Made by a program: the position numbers and the translations under genes. 64,000 nucleotides of DNA, from contig CP136062.1 of assembly GCA_032622095.1 (NCBI GenBank), forward strand, positions 151,834,875 through 151,898,874, given 5' to 3'. The stretch is from Siphonodentalium dalli (Eukaryota > Mollusca > Scaphopoda > Gadilida > Siphonodentaliidae). The notes beneath the pieces are model-generated. The model made no database searches. It worked only from the letters and a program-made list of their open reading frames with translations, and was not told the DNA's origin. This document shows, piece by piece, positions 1-13,600 of this stretch (the stretch's first letter is position 1; every line of letters begins with the position of its first letter).

Positions 1-26
1 AGTTTGTATGAGTTACATCAAAATTG

Positions 27-260
27 CTAAAAATTGATATTGTTGCAACAAAACCATATACGAAATACCAATTAAATCAGTTGAAGTTTGTTTGAGTTAT
101 CGTGCTAAGCTTAAAATATACAAACTAAGGCCCATAACTCTCGTATAAAAGATTGGATAAACCTGGTTTTCAAACTAGAGCTAGATATTGTTGCAAGAGA
201 CCCATACACGAAATATCAATTAAATCGGTTGACGTTTGTTTGAGTTATCGTGCTAACAGT
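27..260. repeat. Two direct copies of an ~80-bp unit
   Basis: The stretches 27-112 and 180-260 are near-identical direct copies; both end in 'gtttgagttatcgtgctaa'. They look like remnants of a dispersed repeat. No coding potential is visible. Confidence 0.6.
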
Positions 261-1464
261 CTTGCGCCTGTCCGTATGACCGCCCGCCCACCTAGTGACC
301 TCGCAAAAAAAAAAACCACTTGACTAAAAATATTGAGTTCTGCCATTTTGTTATAGTAATGAAAACTAAAGCATTCCTATGTTTACAAAAAACTGAATTT
401 GAAATAAAATCATGTTCTGCATATGGAATATTCACAGGGTCCCCGAATAGTCCAAATTTCCTTCAAAAGAAAACCAGTTAGTGAAATCAGTAGGCAGTCC
501 TTCCCAGGAGGAAATCACAACAGGAGCACTTATTTGCTCCCGCAATTCATAAGACGGGTGTAATTGCATCCTGTAATATAATCATAAGTTGGGTGTTTCT
601 CAAACAAAATGTCATAATGGGACATACATGTACACCTACATGTTTGTCTAAATGTAGTCACACTTGCACATGCCCATAATTGAATTGAAACAGAAAAGGA
701 TAAAAATAAACCTTCAAATAGTTCAATATTGAATAAACGTTTACAGTCATCATAATCATTTTGACAAGAGGGACGAGTGCACATTTTAGCACCCATGAAT
801 TGAAAATTGCGAGTGTGAACGGGTGCGAGAGAGCAATCGCTCCCGTCTCCTGGGAACGACTGAGTAGGGATAATACTGGTTTACATCGTTGAATGGTGGC
901 CTTACTCTTCGAAAGCAGACCTTACCCCCAGACTCTTCTATAGCAGACCTTACTCCCAGATCCAGTGGCAGTATTTTTCGTCAATTTTAATCAACTTTAT
1001 CATACAAATTGCTAAATTTATCAGAAAGAGTGATATCTTGTGGTCATAATGATGTATTGTAATCAAACTTTTGTGTTAATTACGCACAGAATATGCCCTG
1101 TAATTAGGAGTAACCTCAAATTTGGTCTGTTTGTTTACGTCTAGACAAGACCCGAACAGTTTGTATTCTTTTGAAATTATGTAAAAAAATGTATAAAATA
1201 TATTGTTCACATTAAATTAGTACTTTTAGTTGAGAACTCTTGTGGAGTTCAGAACAAATATAATCTTTTCTATGGAATAAACAGGGTTACTTTCACAATT
1301 GTGACATTTTATTACCGGCATTGATGTTTTTATATAAACCAGTATTAACCTTATTAATTTCACTAGCTGCTTTATGTCAAAGAAAATTTTGAATAGGCTC
1401 CTGATATGCAGGGCTTACATGATTTGATGAAATGAATGACGATATATTTATGTAGGATACATAC
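261..1464. other. Non-coding, POLR2C intron 6 (3' part of the gene off window)
   Basis: I looked on the minus strand for the remaining RPB3 C-terminal exon (the family's FYYNVE-type region) and did not find it. The next POLR2C exon is therefore inferred to lie beyond the left edge. The interval is AT-rich, with no ORF or repeat that I can name. Confidence 0.5.
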
Positions 1465-1633
1465 CATTCTTCTGGCTTGGGATATGTTGTGTGTCGGAAT
1501 GAATTATCTGGGTCATACTCAAAAGCAACTCCTGCGGTCGGGTTCCATTTAGCATGCTCTTTCGCAAATCCCTTCTTTGCAAATGCTCGTAGTTTTATTT
1601 CTTGTCCTTTTCGCAGTTTCACCAGTAATATGT
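1465..1633 (-). CDS. POLR2C: POLR2C exon 6
   Basis: It starts after the acceptor 'tttacag' and ends before the donor 'gtatgt', splitting a TGG codon in phase 2. It carries the highly conserved [18 protein letters not shown] and [17 protein letters not shown] segments of RPB3. A TTAA-flanked MITE begins only 23 bp upstream of its 3' splice site. Confidence 0.95.
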
Positions 1634-4600
1634 CTGTAAATCAGAAGATGATTTAAACCTCTCTATACTAAATGGATTCTCCCAGTTAATTCACCGGAAT
1701 GGTCTATTATTATGATTTGGATGGATGTTAAGGTGATAAAAGCAGACGACAGATAAATAAAAGTGCACAAGGAGCCCTATTTATTAAGCGAAATGTTCAG
1801 ATAATAAGTTCAACAAACGACCTTATTATCTGAACATTTCCCATGGGATAACTACTCACCAATGATGCTTTAGTATAGAAAGGGTTAAACTTATTATCTG
1901 AACATTTCCCATGGGATATCTACTCGTCAATGATGCTTTAGTATAGAAAGGGTTAAACTTATTATCTGAACATTTCCTATGTGATAACTACTCACCAATG
2001 ATGCCTTAGCATAGAAAGGGTTAAACTTATTATCTGAACATTTCCTATGTGATAACTACTCATCAATGATGCTTTAGTATAGAAAGGGTTAAACTTATTA
2101 TCTGAACATTTCCCATGGGATAACTACTCATCAATGATGCTTTAGTATAGAAAGGGTTAAACTTATTATCTGAATATTTCCTATGGGATAACAACTTGTC
2201 AATGATGCTTTGTATATAAAGGGTTAAACTTATTATCTGAACATTTCCTATGTGATAACTACTCATCAATGATGGTTTAGTATAGAAAGGGTTAAACTTA
2301 TTATCTGAACATTTCTTATGGGATAACTACTCATCAATGATGCTTTAGCATAGAAAGGGTTAAAATTATTATCTGAGTTTGTCCTGTGGGATAACGACTC
2401 GTCAATGATGATTTAGTATAGAGAGGGTTAAACTTATTATCTGAACATTTCCTATGTGATAACTACTCATCAATGGTGCTTTAGTATAGAAAGGGTTAAA
2501 CACATTCTTTACTTATTGATGTATAACATAAATATTAACCTTTTGATTTATGAATGCAGTCTATCATTCAATTCTAAAAGTATAAATTTGAACAGTCTAT
2601 GCAAGGTGCATTGCGCCCTACTTATTGGTAGACATTGATGAGTTGAATTATTATAGATCAACATAAAAACTTTATGATGATATTTTTTTTTTTTTTTACA
2701 AATTCCAAATAGAAACTTCAGTAGCAAACCTTCAAGTTTACAAACCAAACTACTATTCCAAAACATTAGTATTGTCATGTTTGATTTATATTATTCAGAT
2801 GGATATATTGTTTTGAAAAGTTATTGAAGGATGAACTGACCGTCTGTCTCATCATATTGGTCTTCTTCTCTGTGTCTTGAGGTCACCTGGAAGAGATATT
2901 ATTGGTTAAAAGATACATAATCTAATTTAACGTCTCTAAATTACTATTTCGTCGGCTTCGAAAGAAGAAATGTTTTTTTTCTATAAATTCAATAACTTTA
3001 ATTGCAATTTATTGAGATTTCTTAACCCTTTCATGACGGGAGGTGCGTTGGTGCAGCATTAAAGATCTTGAGCCAGTGCATTCTCTTATATATGCAATGT
3101 ATTCTCTTCTTTTTGCGAGGCTCCCATGGGAGACTCGCATCGCATATATAAGGCCAAAAAATATACACAGTGTTTCTGGTGACATGCAAGAAAAAAATAG
3201 GGGCGGGCGGGTGGCTTTTATTTTAATTTTGTCATTTTATTTTCAACATCGCTCAAAATAAATATGATTACCCCCCCCCCCCCCCCCCCCCCCCCCCCGC
3301 GACTTCTTCTCCTTGTTTGTAATGTGCTATAAAATAATAAAACTAAGTATATAATATTAGAATATAGTGTAATTTATTGTTTTATTGACTAAAACATGAA
3401 AAATAAATTTGATTCGGCATAAGTTGTTTGATTCGGCTGTTACCTAATGGAGTGGTATGCGGCTTATACGGACCCTGGCTCTTACGGACCCTGGCTCTTA
3501 CGGACCCTGGCTTTTACGGACCACCGGCTGATACGGACCCTGTCTTATACGGACCCCGGCTCATACGGACCTCAATTAAATTATGCAATTTGCAAACTAA
3601 TATTTATGAATTTAATATATTATTATGATGGTCTTTTCACACATGTATCTGTATTAATTGAGAATTTATGTGATTTTTTTGGTGATTTTCAAACTTATAT
3701 TTATGAATTTAACTGATTTTATCGGTGATTTGCAAACTTATATTTATGAATTTAATATATAATTATGATTGTCTTTTCACACATATATCTGTATTAATTG
3801 AGAATTTATGTGATGTTCTGACTTGAAAAAACATTTATTGAATCGTGTTAATTAATCTCTTCGCCGTTGTATAAACACGCATGTGTGATCCCTTTATGTC
3901 GTTGTATAAACAGACATGCGGTGATAAATGGTCAGTGAATGGTAATCAGGATGAATCCACTGAGTTTGATTTGTTACGAAAACATGTTAGTAAAAACACA
4001 TCTTGTTTCAACTGATTCATTGTCCGTTATATAAACACTCGTATGTGATCCCTTTATATTGTTTTATAAACAGACATGCGAGGATGAATGGTCAGTGAAT
4101 GGTGATCAGGATGAATCCACTGTGTTATATTTGCTATGAAAACATGTTAGTAAAAACACAACTGGTATATATTCAAATGATTTATTGTTGACTGGCATAA
4201 TTCCACAATGTCTAACTGTGCTTCATGTGGAGATACCATTCGGCATCGTCAGGAGGTTATTGGCTGCAAACTACTAAAAGCCGCCGCCAAGCTGTACGCC
4301 CCAGTTTAAATAATGTTCGTCTGATGTAACTTTGTTCCATTTTTGTTATCATCATATTTTTGTTATCTCTGTATGTATGTTGTCATAATTTAAATTTATT
4401 TAAATAAACATAAAACATATTATGTATTTTAATTGAGGTCCGTATGAGCCAAGGTCCGTATAAGCCGGGGGTCCGTATAAGCCAGGGTCCGTATCAGCCG
4501 GAGGTCCATATGAGCCAGGGTCCGTATGAGCCAGGGTCCGTATCAGCCGGCATTCAATGGAAGTGTGGTATAATTCCTGCTTGACACTACACACGATGTG

Positions 4601-7600
4601 TCCCGTTTTATATGGAAATGAATCAGTTTACACGGAAAATAAAATCGGATGCATACTAATTTAACAAAAATCAATAAAATGAAAATGGTCGGGGGCACCG
4701 GAATAGGGGCGGGCGGGTCACCAGAAACAGGTCTTTTTTATTTTGGCTTAAGATTATGCACTGGCAGAGGGTTTTTGTAAAATTTCATGGAAGCTCCTGC
4801 CATGGAAGGATTTAAATATGCAATCTGCCAATCAAGTGTCAAATAGTCACTTGCAATAACAAAGGAGGGATTTTTTTTCTAGCCAAAGATCTGACATAAC
4901 TGGATGTTCCCACGCCTCACGTACAATCCAGTCAAGAAAGAGATACAAACAGTTCAAGCAACTAATTCCCCACAAACTCTACAGAAATCGTGCAGGAAGT
5001 GCATCCTACAGGCTGTGTCACTCGATAGGATAGACCAGGTAGAATACTTTACAGATGAGACAACACACATCAAACTTCAAAATATGGTGCTGGACATTTG
5101 CAGAATGAGGTCACCAGAGGGTCGTGTGTTAGCATCACCAAATTAATCATGGGACCTCATTCTGCTCTGGCCTCATCTTCAGAGAAGTATCTATAGTCTC
5201 AAATTAACATTGATTTTAATTACCTTTCCCCTTGTGTTCAGTTTCTGAATCTAATTTGCAGCAGTTAAAATGCATAATTGAGGTGACTAATGAGTGAACA
5301 TCACCAACTTCAACTGGGGAACTTCAATCTGATCCTAGGTCTCCCATAGCAGTTGATGCCTCAGTAGAATGAGGTTCCACTAGGGTGAATTTGGTGATGC
5401 TAGCCCACCAAGGGGGGTAGCATCACCAAATTCACCATCTGGGGACCTCATTCTGCAAATGGCCAGGCTTGACTCAGGGTTCACATTTTTGGGGGGAAAT
5501 GGACAAAAAAAAATTCATTTGGCCAAAAAGTTTCAAGGCCATATTCAACAATCACCTCTCAAATTATCATCAGATCCCCGTTAAAGGTACTCAATCCGAT
5601 CAGACGCTCCTAAATTACTATTTCTTTGGCTTGGGGGGGTAAAAGATATTTGATTCAAGTCAAGGAACCCACCCATCAAAGCTCAGAGTGATTAGATATC
5701 GATGTTTAAAATTTGCTGTTTCTATTGTTTGTGAACAGATCTTTTCCAGGACCACGTGCTAAAAACGGACAAATTGCAGTTGTAAGATGGATAACTCTAA
5801 AATCAAGTGGTTATTATTGTTATCCATCTTACAACCGCAATTTGTCCATTTTTAGCACGTGGTCCTGGAAAAGATCTGGACCACAAACAATAGAAATAGC
5901 AAATTTCAAACATCGATATCTAATCACTCTGAGCTTTGATGGGTGGGTTCCTCAACTCGAATCAAATATTTTTTACCCCCGAAGCCAAAGAAATAGTAAT
6001 ATAGGAGCGTCTGATCGGATTGAGTACCTTTAATCCACCATCAGGTAATCAGCAGTTGCTCGCCTGTGTATTAATAACAATTTATCTAAAGTTACGCATG
6101 CTTACTCATCAAAACAATAATGGTTAGCTACTAGAACGGTGTACTTTCGTAATAAAGAGACAACACTTTACTGCTCCGATATACATTAATGCTCTAAGTA
6201 ATCGACTTCTTAACCACCGCAGAATTATGGGTAACTTTTCAGGATTTAGTCGCAAATATGGCTTGTTCGGGGAGAGCTTTCCGATGAACGGCAACAAGCC
6301 ACATTTCCGACTAAATCCTGAAAAGTTACCCATAATTCTGCTGTGATTACTTAGAGCATTACTGTACAATGTAATTTACTGACTAGACCTATTTCAGTTT
6401 TAGCGGTCCTCATCAATGCACAATTCCATTTTCCAACTCGTAAGTTTTCGGTTATTTCAGAGCGTGTTTCTTTATATTTTTTGCGTGTTTCTTTATATTT
6501 TTTGCGTGTTTCTTTATATTGTGTTTCTTTATATTTTTTGCGTGTTTCTTTATATTTTTTGCGTGTTTCTTTATATTTTTTTGAGTGTTTCTTTATATTT
6601 TTTTGAGTGTTTATTTATTTTTTTGCGTGTTTCTTTATATTTTTTTGAGTGTTTCTTTATATTTTTGTACGTGTTTCTTTATATTTTTTTGTACGTGTTT
6701 CTTTATATTTTTTTGCGTGTTTCTTTATATTTTTTGCGTGTTTCTTTATATTTTTTGCGTGTTTCTTTATATTTTTTTGAGTGTTTCTTTATATTTTTGT
6801 ACGTGTTTCTTTATATTTTTTTGCGTGTTTCTTTATATTTTTTTTGCGTGTTTCTTTATATTTTTTGCGTGTTTCTTTATATTTTTTGCGTGTTTCTTTA
6901 TATTTTTTGCGTGTTTCTTTATATTTTTTTGAGTGTTTCTTTATATTTTTTTGAGTGTTTATTTATTTTTTTGCGTGTTTCTTTATATTTTTTTGAGTGT
7001 TTCTTTATATTTTTGTACGTGTTTCTTTATATTTTTTTGTACGTGTTTCTTTATTTTTTTGCACGTGTTTCTTTATATTTTTTTGAGTGTTTCTTAATAT
7101 TTTTTTGTACGTGTTTCTTTATTTTTTTGAGTGTTTCTTTATATTTTTTTGTACGTGTTTCTTTATTTTTTCGAGTGTTTCTTTATATTTTTTTGTATGT
7201 GTTTCTTTATTTTTTTGAGTGTTTCTTTATATTTTTTGGAGTGTTTCTTTATATTTTTGTTTTAGTTTCTGTTTTGTTGATGATCCAATATTTTGGTTTT
7301 TCAATTTGGCCGAAGTTTTTGAAAAATGGCCAAATAAATTTAGAAATGGCCAAATAATTGGCCAAAAGAATTTCCCTGCCAGTGTGAACCCTGTCTGCAC
7401 TTGTATTATCTCTTTGTCTGTTTCCTCTTTGTATATCCTGAACATCCCTCCAGATGAATAATAGACCATTCCAATGTACACTTTTATAACGGATTGGGAG
7501 AATCTATACTGTCAATATAGCATTCAATTCTTACAGCTTCAAGAACTGAGTGGGGTGATCCCAAAATCACTGGCATGGTATGTTTCGAGTGTGACACTGA

Positions 7601-10600
7601 ACGACTTCCAGATAAACATAGAGGATTTAGATGCACAGCACCATATAACAAACTCGTATCCCGCGAGGTACCTCATCAACAACACCGATGTCATACTCAA
7701 GATTCTTCCTCCAGGTATAAAGTAATTTTTGGTGTTGGGGATTTTTGCAGATTTATGATGTCTGTAAACGTTCACAGAGATTCGATTTGATGTGCAATCA
7801 TGCAAAAGGTTTGATTCGATTCGAAATGACCACAAAGATTCAATAAATTATCGAACCCTCCCACACCACTCCTGTGACTTTTAAAAATATATTATCGAAA
7901 AAGTTCTCAAAACATTGACTATATCTCGTTTAACAGAAGGGAGATCGCGATAACCGCATAATTATGTAGCAATCATTATGGTATACATGGAGTATGGACG
8001 CAAGTTGGTTCCATGGAATGCTAGCAAATCATCCATTTCTTAAATAAAGCTGCTGGCTTGGTAGTGATTATTTCCAAGACAAAAATTTATTTTATTTCTA
8101 TATTTTGATTATCAATATTTAAATTTTCCATCAAAAATTAATTATGCAGAATTACATAATACATGTAACATTGGTGATTGTCATGTGTTAATCAGAGAGA
8201 ATAAATTTGAGATATATAAAAATAATAATTCGATATATTTAAGGAACCCTCCTGCACCGGGACGCTCATGCCATTTTTTGTGATATATAAATGAAATTGT
8301 CACTCGTTTAGCAGAAGGCAGACAACTGCATAAATAAGTTCCCCCACCCCCCCCCCCCTCGCCGTACACGCTATATGTATTTAAGCTTTACTGGACATGT
8401 GTCCTTGATTCACACCCCCGTCCCCGCTATGTGTATTTAAGCTTTACTGGACATGTGTCCTTGATTCACACCCCCCGTCCCCGCTATGTGTATTTAAGCT
8501 TTACTGGACATGTGTCCTTGATTCACACCCCCCGTCCCCGCTATGTGTATTTAAGCTTTACTGGACATGTGTCCTTGATTCACACCCCCCGTCCCCGCTA
8601 TGTGTATTTAAGCTTTACTGGACATGTGTCCTTGATTCACACCCCCGTCCCCGCTATGTGTATTTAAGCTTTACTGGACATGTGTCCTTGATTCACACCC
8701 CCGTCCCCGCTATGTGTATTTAAGCTTTACTGGACATGTGTCCTTGATTCACACCCCCGTCCCCGCTATGTGTATTTAAGCTTTACTGGACATGTGTCCT
8801 TGATACACACCCCCCGTCCCCGCTATGTGTATTTAAGCTTTTCTGGACATGTGTCCTTGATTCACACCCCCGTCCCCGCTATGTGTATTTAAGCTTTACT
8901 GGACATGTGTCCTTGATTCATACCCCCATCCCCGCTATGTGTATTTAAGCTTTACTGGACATGTGTCCTTGATTCACACCCCCCGTCCCCGCTATGTGTA
9001 TTTAAGCTTTACTGGACATGTGTCCTTGATTCATACCCCCATCCCCGCTATGTGTATTTAAGCTTTACTGGACATGTGTCCTTGATTCACACCCCCGTCC
9101 CCGCTATGTGTATTTAAGCTTTACTGGACATGTGTCCTTGATTCACACCCCCGTCCCCGCTATGTGTATTTAAGCTTTACTGGACATGTGTCCTTGATTC
9201 ACACCCCCCGTCCCCGCTATGTGTATTTAAGCTTTACTGGACATGTGTCCTTGATTCACACCCCCCATCCCCGCTATGTGTATTTAAGCTTTACTGGAGA
9301 TGTGTCCTTGATTCACACCCCCCGTCCCCGCTATGTGTATTTAAGCTTTACTGGACATGTGTCCTTGATTCACACCCCCCGTCCCCGCTATGTGTATTTA
9401 AGCTTTACTGGACATGTGTCCTTGATTCACACCCCCGTCCCCGCTATGTGTATTTAAGCTTTACTGGACATGTGTCCTTGATTCACACCCCCCGTCCCCG
9501 CTATGTGTATTTAAGCTTTACTGGACATGTGTCCTTGATTCACACCCCCGTCCCCGCTATGTGTATTTAAGCTTTACTGGACATGTGTCCTGGATTCACA
9601 CTTATTATTTTATACCCCAAAATCTATATGAGAATAAGGTGTCTGTCATTTGCAGAATGAGGTCCCCAGAGGGGGAATTTAGTGATGCTATCCTGCAGGC
9701 TAGCATCATTAAATTCTCCATCTGAGGACCTCATTCTGCTCAGGCCTCATCTTCTCTGGAAAGATTCTTTATTGTAAAGTTTGTATAGAAACTTCTTCAC
9801 ATAGATTCTATTTCTTTTTTAGTTTAGTTTCTCTATATCCCCAAATTGGCAGATATCACTTTGCATAATCGAGGTTCCAATGGGTGTACATCACAATATT
9901 CACCATTTGGGAACTTCAATCTGAGTCTATGTCTCCCATAGCAGATGAGGCCATGTAGAATGAGGTCCCCCAGAGGGTGAATTTGGTGATGCTAGCCCAC
10001 TCTGTTGGATAGCATCACTAAGTTCACCCTCTGGGGACCTCATTCTGCATGGCCTCATCTGCTATGGGAGACATAGACTCAAAAAATTTTTTTGTTATAT
10101 ATATATACACATGTATTTGTATAAAAGTTGGGAAGAAATAGATCATCTTTATTTTGTACCAAAACAAGCTTGGATATAGTGTGTCTGATATTTGCACAAT
10201 GAGGTCCTTAGGGTGCATTTAGTGATGCTACCTGCACAGCAGGCAACCATCACCAAATTCACCCTCTGTGGACTTCATTCTGCTTAGGCCTCATCTTCTG
10301 GGAAGTATCTAGTCTCAAATTGACAGTTTTTAGTTACTTTTTCCATCGTGTTCAGTTTCAATATCCCCTAATTTGTATAAGATAAAATGCCTAATCAAGG
10401 TGACTAATGGGTGAACATCACAAACTTCAACTGGGGAAGTTCAATCTGATCCTAGGTCTCGCTGGGAATTTGAGGTGTTTCTATATCAACATAGCAGTTG
10501 AGGCCTAAGCAGATTGAGGTTCCCAGAGGGTGAATTCGGTGTGTGGGATAGCGTCACTAAATTCACCTTTTGGGGACCTCATTCTTCAAATGGCAGACAC

Positions 10601-13600
10601 ACTATATCCAGACTTGATCAAGTAACACACAATGATGTCACCCCATATATTTAAGGCTCACAACCAAATGTATGGGGCCCATTACTGGATCCACGGCCAT
10701 TATTACATCATGATGTACATGTACATCTTTCAGGATTATCTCAATATGGAAGGTATCCGAACTTCATCAATTTATTCAGAGAGAAAGAAGCTGATGTTTG
10801 CATATATTGGCCAACGGAATCACTCCGAGAGAGAATAGAACGCCTCGCTGATGACGATTTATTCCTAAGTGACAAAGACATATGGGATATTCTCGGCAAG
10901 ATTGTACGAGCAATAATAGATGGAGAGCTCCAGCCAACCACAAGAATCATGAGCGACAATATTCAAATCATGGACAATAAAGAACTATTCATAGAACTCC
11001 CCGACGGTTATAAGTACGAACAAATCACAGTCGTGCCGTTAGGAATGGCTTCTGCAGTGTACGAAGCTCCTGAAGTTATAAGTCGTGATCATCCAACTTC
11101 TCAATCTTTCTCCTGGACTGTTGGGTGTTTGTTGTATGAAATGCTAGCAATGGAACCTGCTTTTTATGACCCAAGTGGGGTAAATCCATTTGAAGTGTTT
11201 ACCAGAATAACACAAGCGAAAATGCCGAGAGATCCAGAGTTTTCAAATACAGAGCAGCGGGAATTGATATACAGTTGTCTCAAACTCGATCCGATAGATC
11301 GACCAACACTGAATGAGATATACGAAAACTGCAGGGCACTTAATAATGAACACGCAAGCAATATTCCGATCTGATAACTTATCAAACCTACAGTAATGCC
11401 CTAAATAATCAACTCCTTAACCACAGCAGAATTATGGGTAACTTTTTAGGATTTAGTCGGAAATATGGCTTGTTGCCATTCATCGGAAAGCTCTCACTAA
11501 AGCTCTCAGTGAGAGCTTTCCGATGAATGGCAGCAAGCCATATCTCCGACTAAATCCTGAAAAGTTACCCATAATTCTGCTGTGGTTAAGGAGTCGATTA
11601 TATAGGGCATTACTGTATTCAGATTTGTTTAATTGAAGTGATTTGGGACACTCTTCTGGTTAGGGGTATAATGATTAATCGTGATACATGTGTATCACAT
11701 TTCTTTCTGAAGTGACGCTATCCTGCACAATGGGCTAGCATCACCAAATTCACCCTCTGGGAACCTCATTCTGCTGAGGCCTCAACTGCTATGGGAGACC
11801 TAGGATCGGATTGAAGTTCCCCAATTGAAGTTAGTCACCTTGATTGTACATTTTATCTTCTGCAAATTAAGCGATATAGAAACTGAACTGAAGAGAAAGA
11901 GTAACTAATAACAATGTTAATTTGAAACTATAGATACTTCCCAGAATATGAGGCCTAAACAGAATGTGTATTTGGTGATGCTAGACCATTGTGTGGGGTA
12001 GAATCACTAAATTCAGCCTCTGAGGACCTCATTCTGCAAATGTCAGACACACTATTTCCAGGCTATATCACAATATCCGCCAAATGGTGAATTTGGCGAT
12101 GCTAGCCTGTTGTGCTGGTAGAATTTCGCTAAATTCAGCCTCGGGGGGAAATCATTCTGCAAATGTTAGACACACTATTTCCAGACCTGTGCCAGATACA
12201 GCATTAGTTGGAAATTTCGGACCAAATATAGGTTGAAATTGTTCTGATAGATGTAGTTTGGTTCAGTATAAAATGTGTTCTTCAAATAAGTTCAAAAGTT
12301 AAATATTTTTCAGCGTTCTACCAAGGCATAAACTCATGCCAAACTATTTTTCGCTCAATTTTAAATTCGCACACCAATTGGTGTGCTAAAAATAGTACTG
12401 CGCGAATTTAAATATGAGTAAGGTAAATGTGTGCATTTAAAGGTACTCAATCCGATTTGATGGTCCCCATATAATCAGATTCCAACAAGAACATTTTCAG
12501 AAATGCCGCTTCAGTTATCAGAATCGATTAATTGCCCAAAAATAATGCTAACCACTGTCAACTGTAGTATAAAATTGTCCGAAACGTGTAATTTTTCAAC
12601 ATGTTGTTCGACGAAATTTGGCCTTATTATCAACACAATGATTCTTGATTTTATAGTTATCCATCTTCTACATTATCCATCTACTGGGCCACTAATAACT
12701 CTCGATTGTGAAAAATAATAGCATTCAAAAATCGATAACAGATAACTCTGAGCTTTGATAGGTGTTTCCCCGACTCGAATCAAATATTTTTTACCGCCGA
12801 ATCCAAATAATAATAATTGAGGGGTGCTTATTCGAATTATGCATCAGTTAGAGCAATGGGATTAATGAAAACAAGTCTTGAATTCAAAACTAGTGTCAAA
12901 GTTATCTTGTAATTCAAAGTTTTTTTGGAAGTGATAGAGACTCTGGTAATAAGGGATGCAATATAATGACATATTTATAATATTTGACAACACATATATT
13001 ATATATATACCGGAACGACTCGTGGATTGCTTGTCTGTAAATCAGCGCTAGTCACATGACGTGTTTGATCATCATTACACTTTACATGCAGTGTGAACTC
13101 CACCGAACAATCTGGACAGAACTCTTCACACGTACAGTCCTGAAAAATACCAGTAGTAGTGTTGAAACAACTAATCTAGACTAGGGTACAGTCAAAAATT
13201 GAGTTGAAGTCGACTAATCGACAACCCCCATTCCCATGGAATATTTACATTTCACTATGTGGCTATTGAGTACTAAATAAACGAGAAATTTGCCTAATGA
13301 TAATGTATTTTGATCTACCAAACATTGTCAACAATGTAGTAAGTATCTACCTTTAAATAGATCACCAGATTATATTTGATATAATTTTTAAATTGACGTA
13401 AATCACTGTGAGATGACTGCTGTTAACGAGTTCCCATTTTTCGCGGGTGTTACATCGAGACTCGGAAACCTGTGCTACTTAATTTGTGTCTTGACTTGCG
13501 TTCGATTGTGTAAAGGTTTCTCGTTTAGCGTTGTATTATGATACATTCATCATACCATATCCAGACACATGCACCGTAATGCGAAATGTAAACTTATATG

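Larger units (their letters stand above)
3026..4811. mobile_element. Triple-nested MITE (TTAACCCTTTCATGAC family outermost)
   Basis: The outer ends are 'ttaaccctttcatgac' at 3022 and 'catggaaggatttaa' ending at 4815, with half of the dispersed TATATA hairpin at 3075-3160. Inside lies a second element delimited by 'aggggcgggcgggt' boxes near 3198 and 4702. Inside that is a third, roughly 3454-4555, whose ends are arrays of a 15-bp unit in opposite orientation. A relative of the second element at 43240-43930 lacks the third insertion. Confidence 0.65.

Noticed and set aside
4904-5080. Possible upstream exon of the pseudokinase ([16 protein letters not shown]...)
   Set aside because: A stop lies between the T-rich acceptor-like site and the frame, no donor in the right phase is seen, and the frame runs into a family R MITE.
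5713-6033. 106-codon ORF ([12 protein letters not shown])
   Set aside because: It lies wholly inside a palindromic TTAA element and reads both arms.
6416-7357. 313-codon plus-strand open frame rich in Phe/Leu/Val
   Set aside because: It is the translation of a 22-bp minisatellite; composition and period follow the DNA repeat and there is no domain.
8431-9457. Open frames with repeated [16 protein letters not shown]
   Set aside because: By-product of the 57-58-bp minisatellite; the frame is kept only where the C-run length happens to fit.
8362-9600. CRISPR-like appearance of regular repeats
   Set aside because: Units are contiguous tandem copies without unique spacers, and the genome is animal.
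10949-11374. A separate 141-residue gene starting at the ATG at 10949
   Set aside because: The same frame is open upstream to the splice acceptor at 10733, and the upstream part carries kinase-like motifs, so the ATG is internal.
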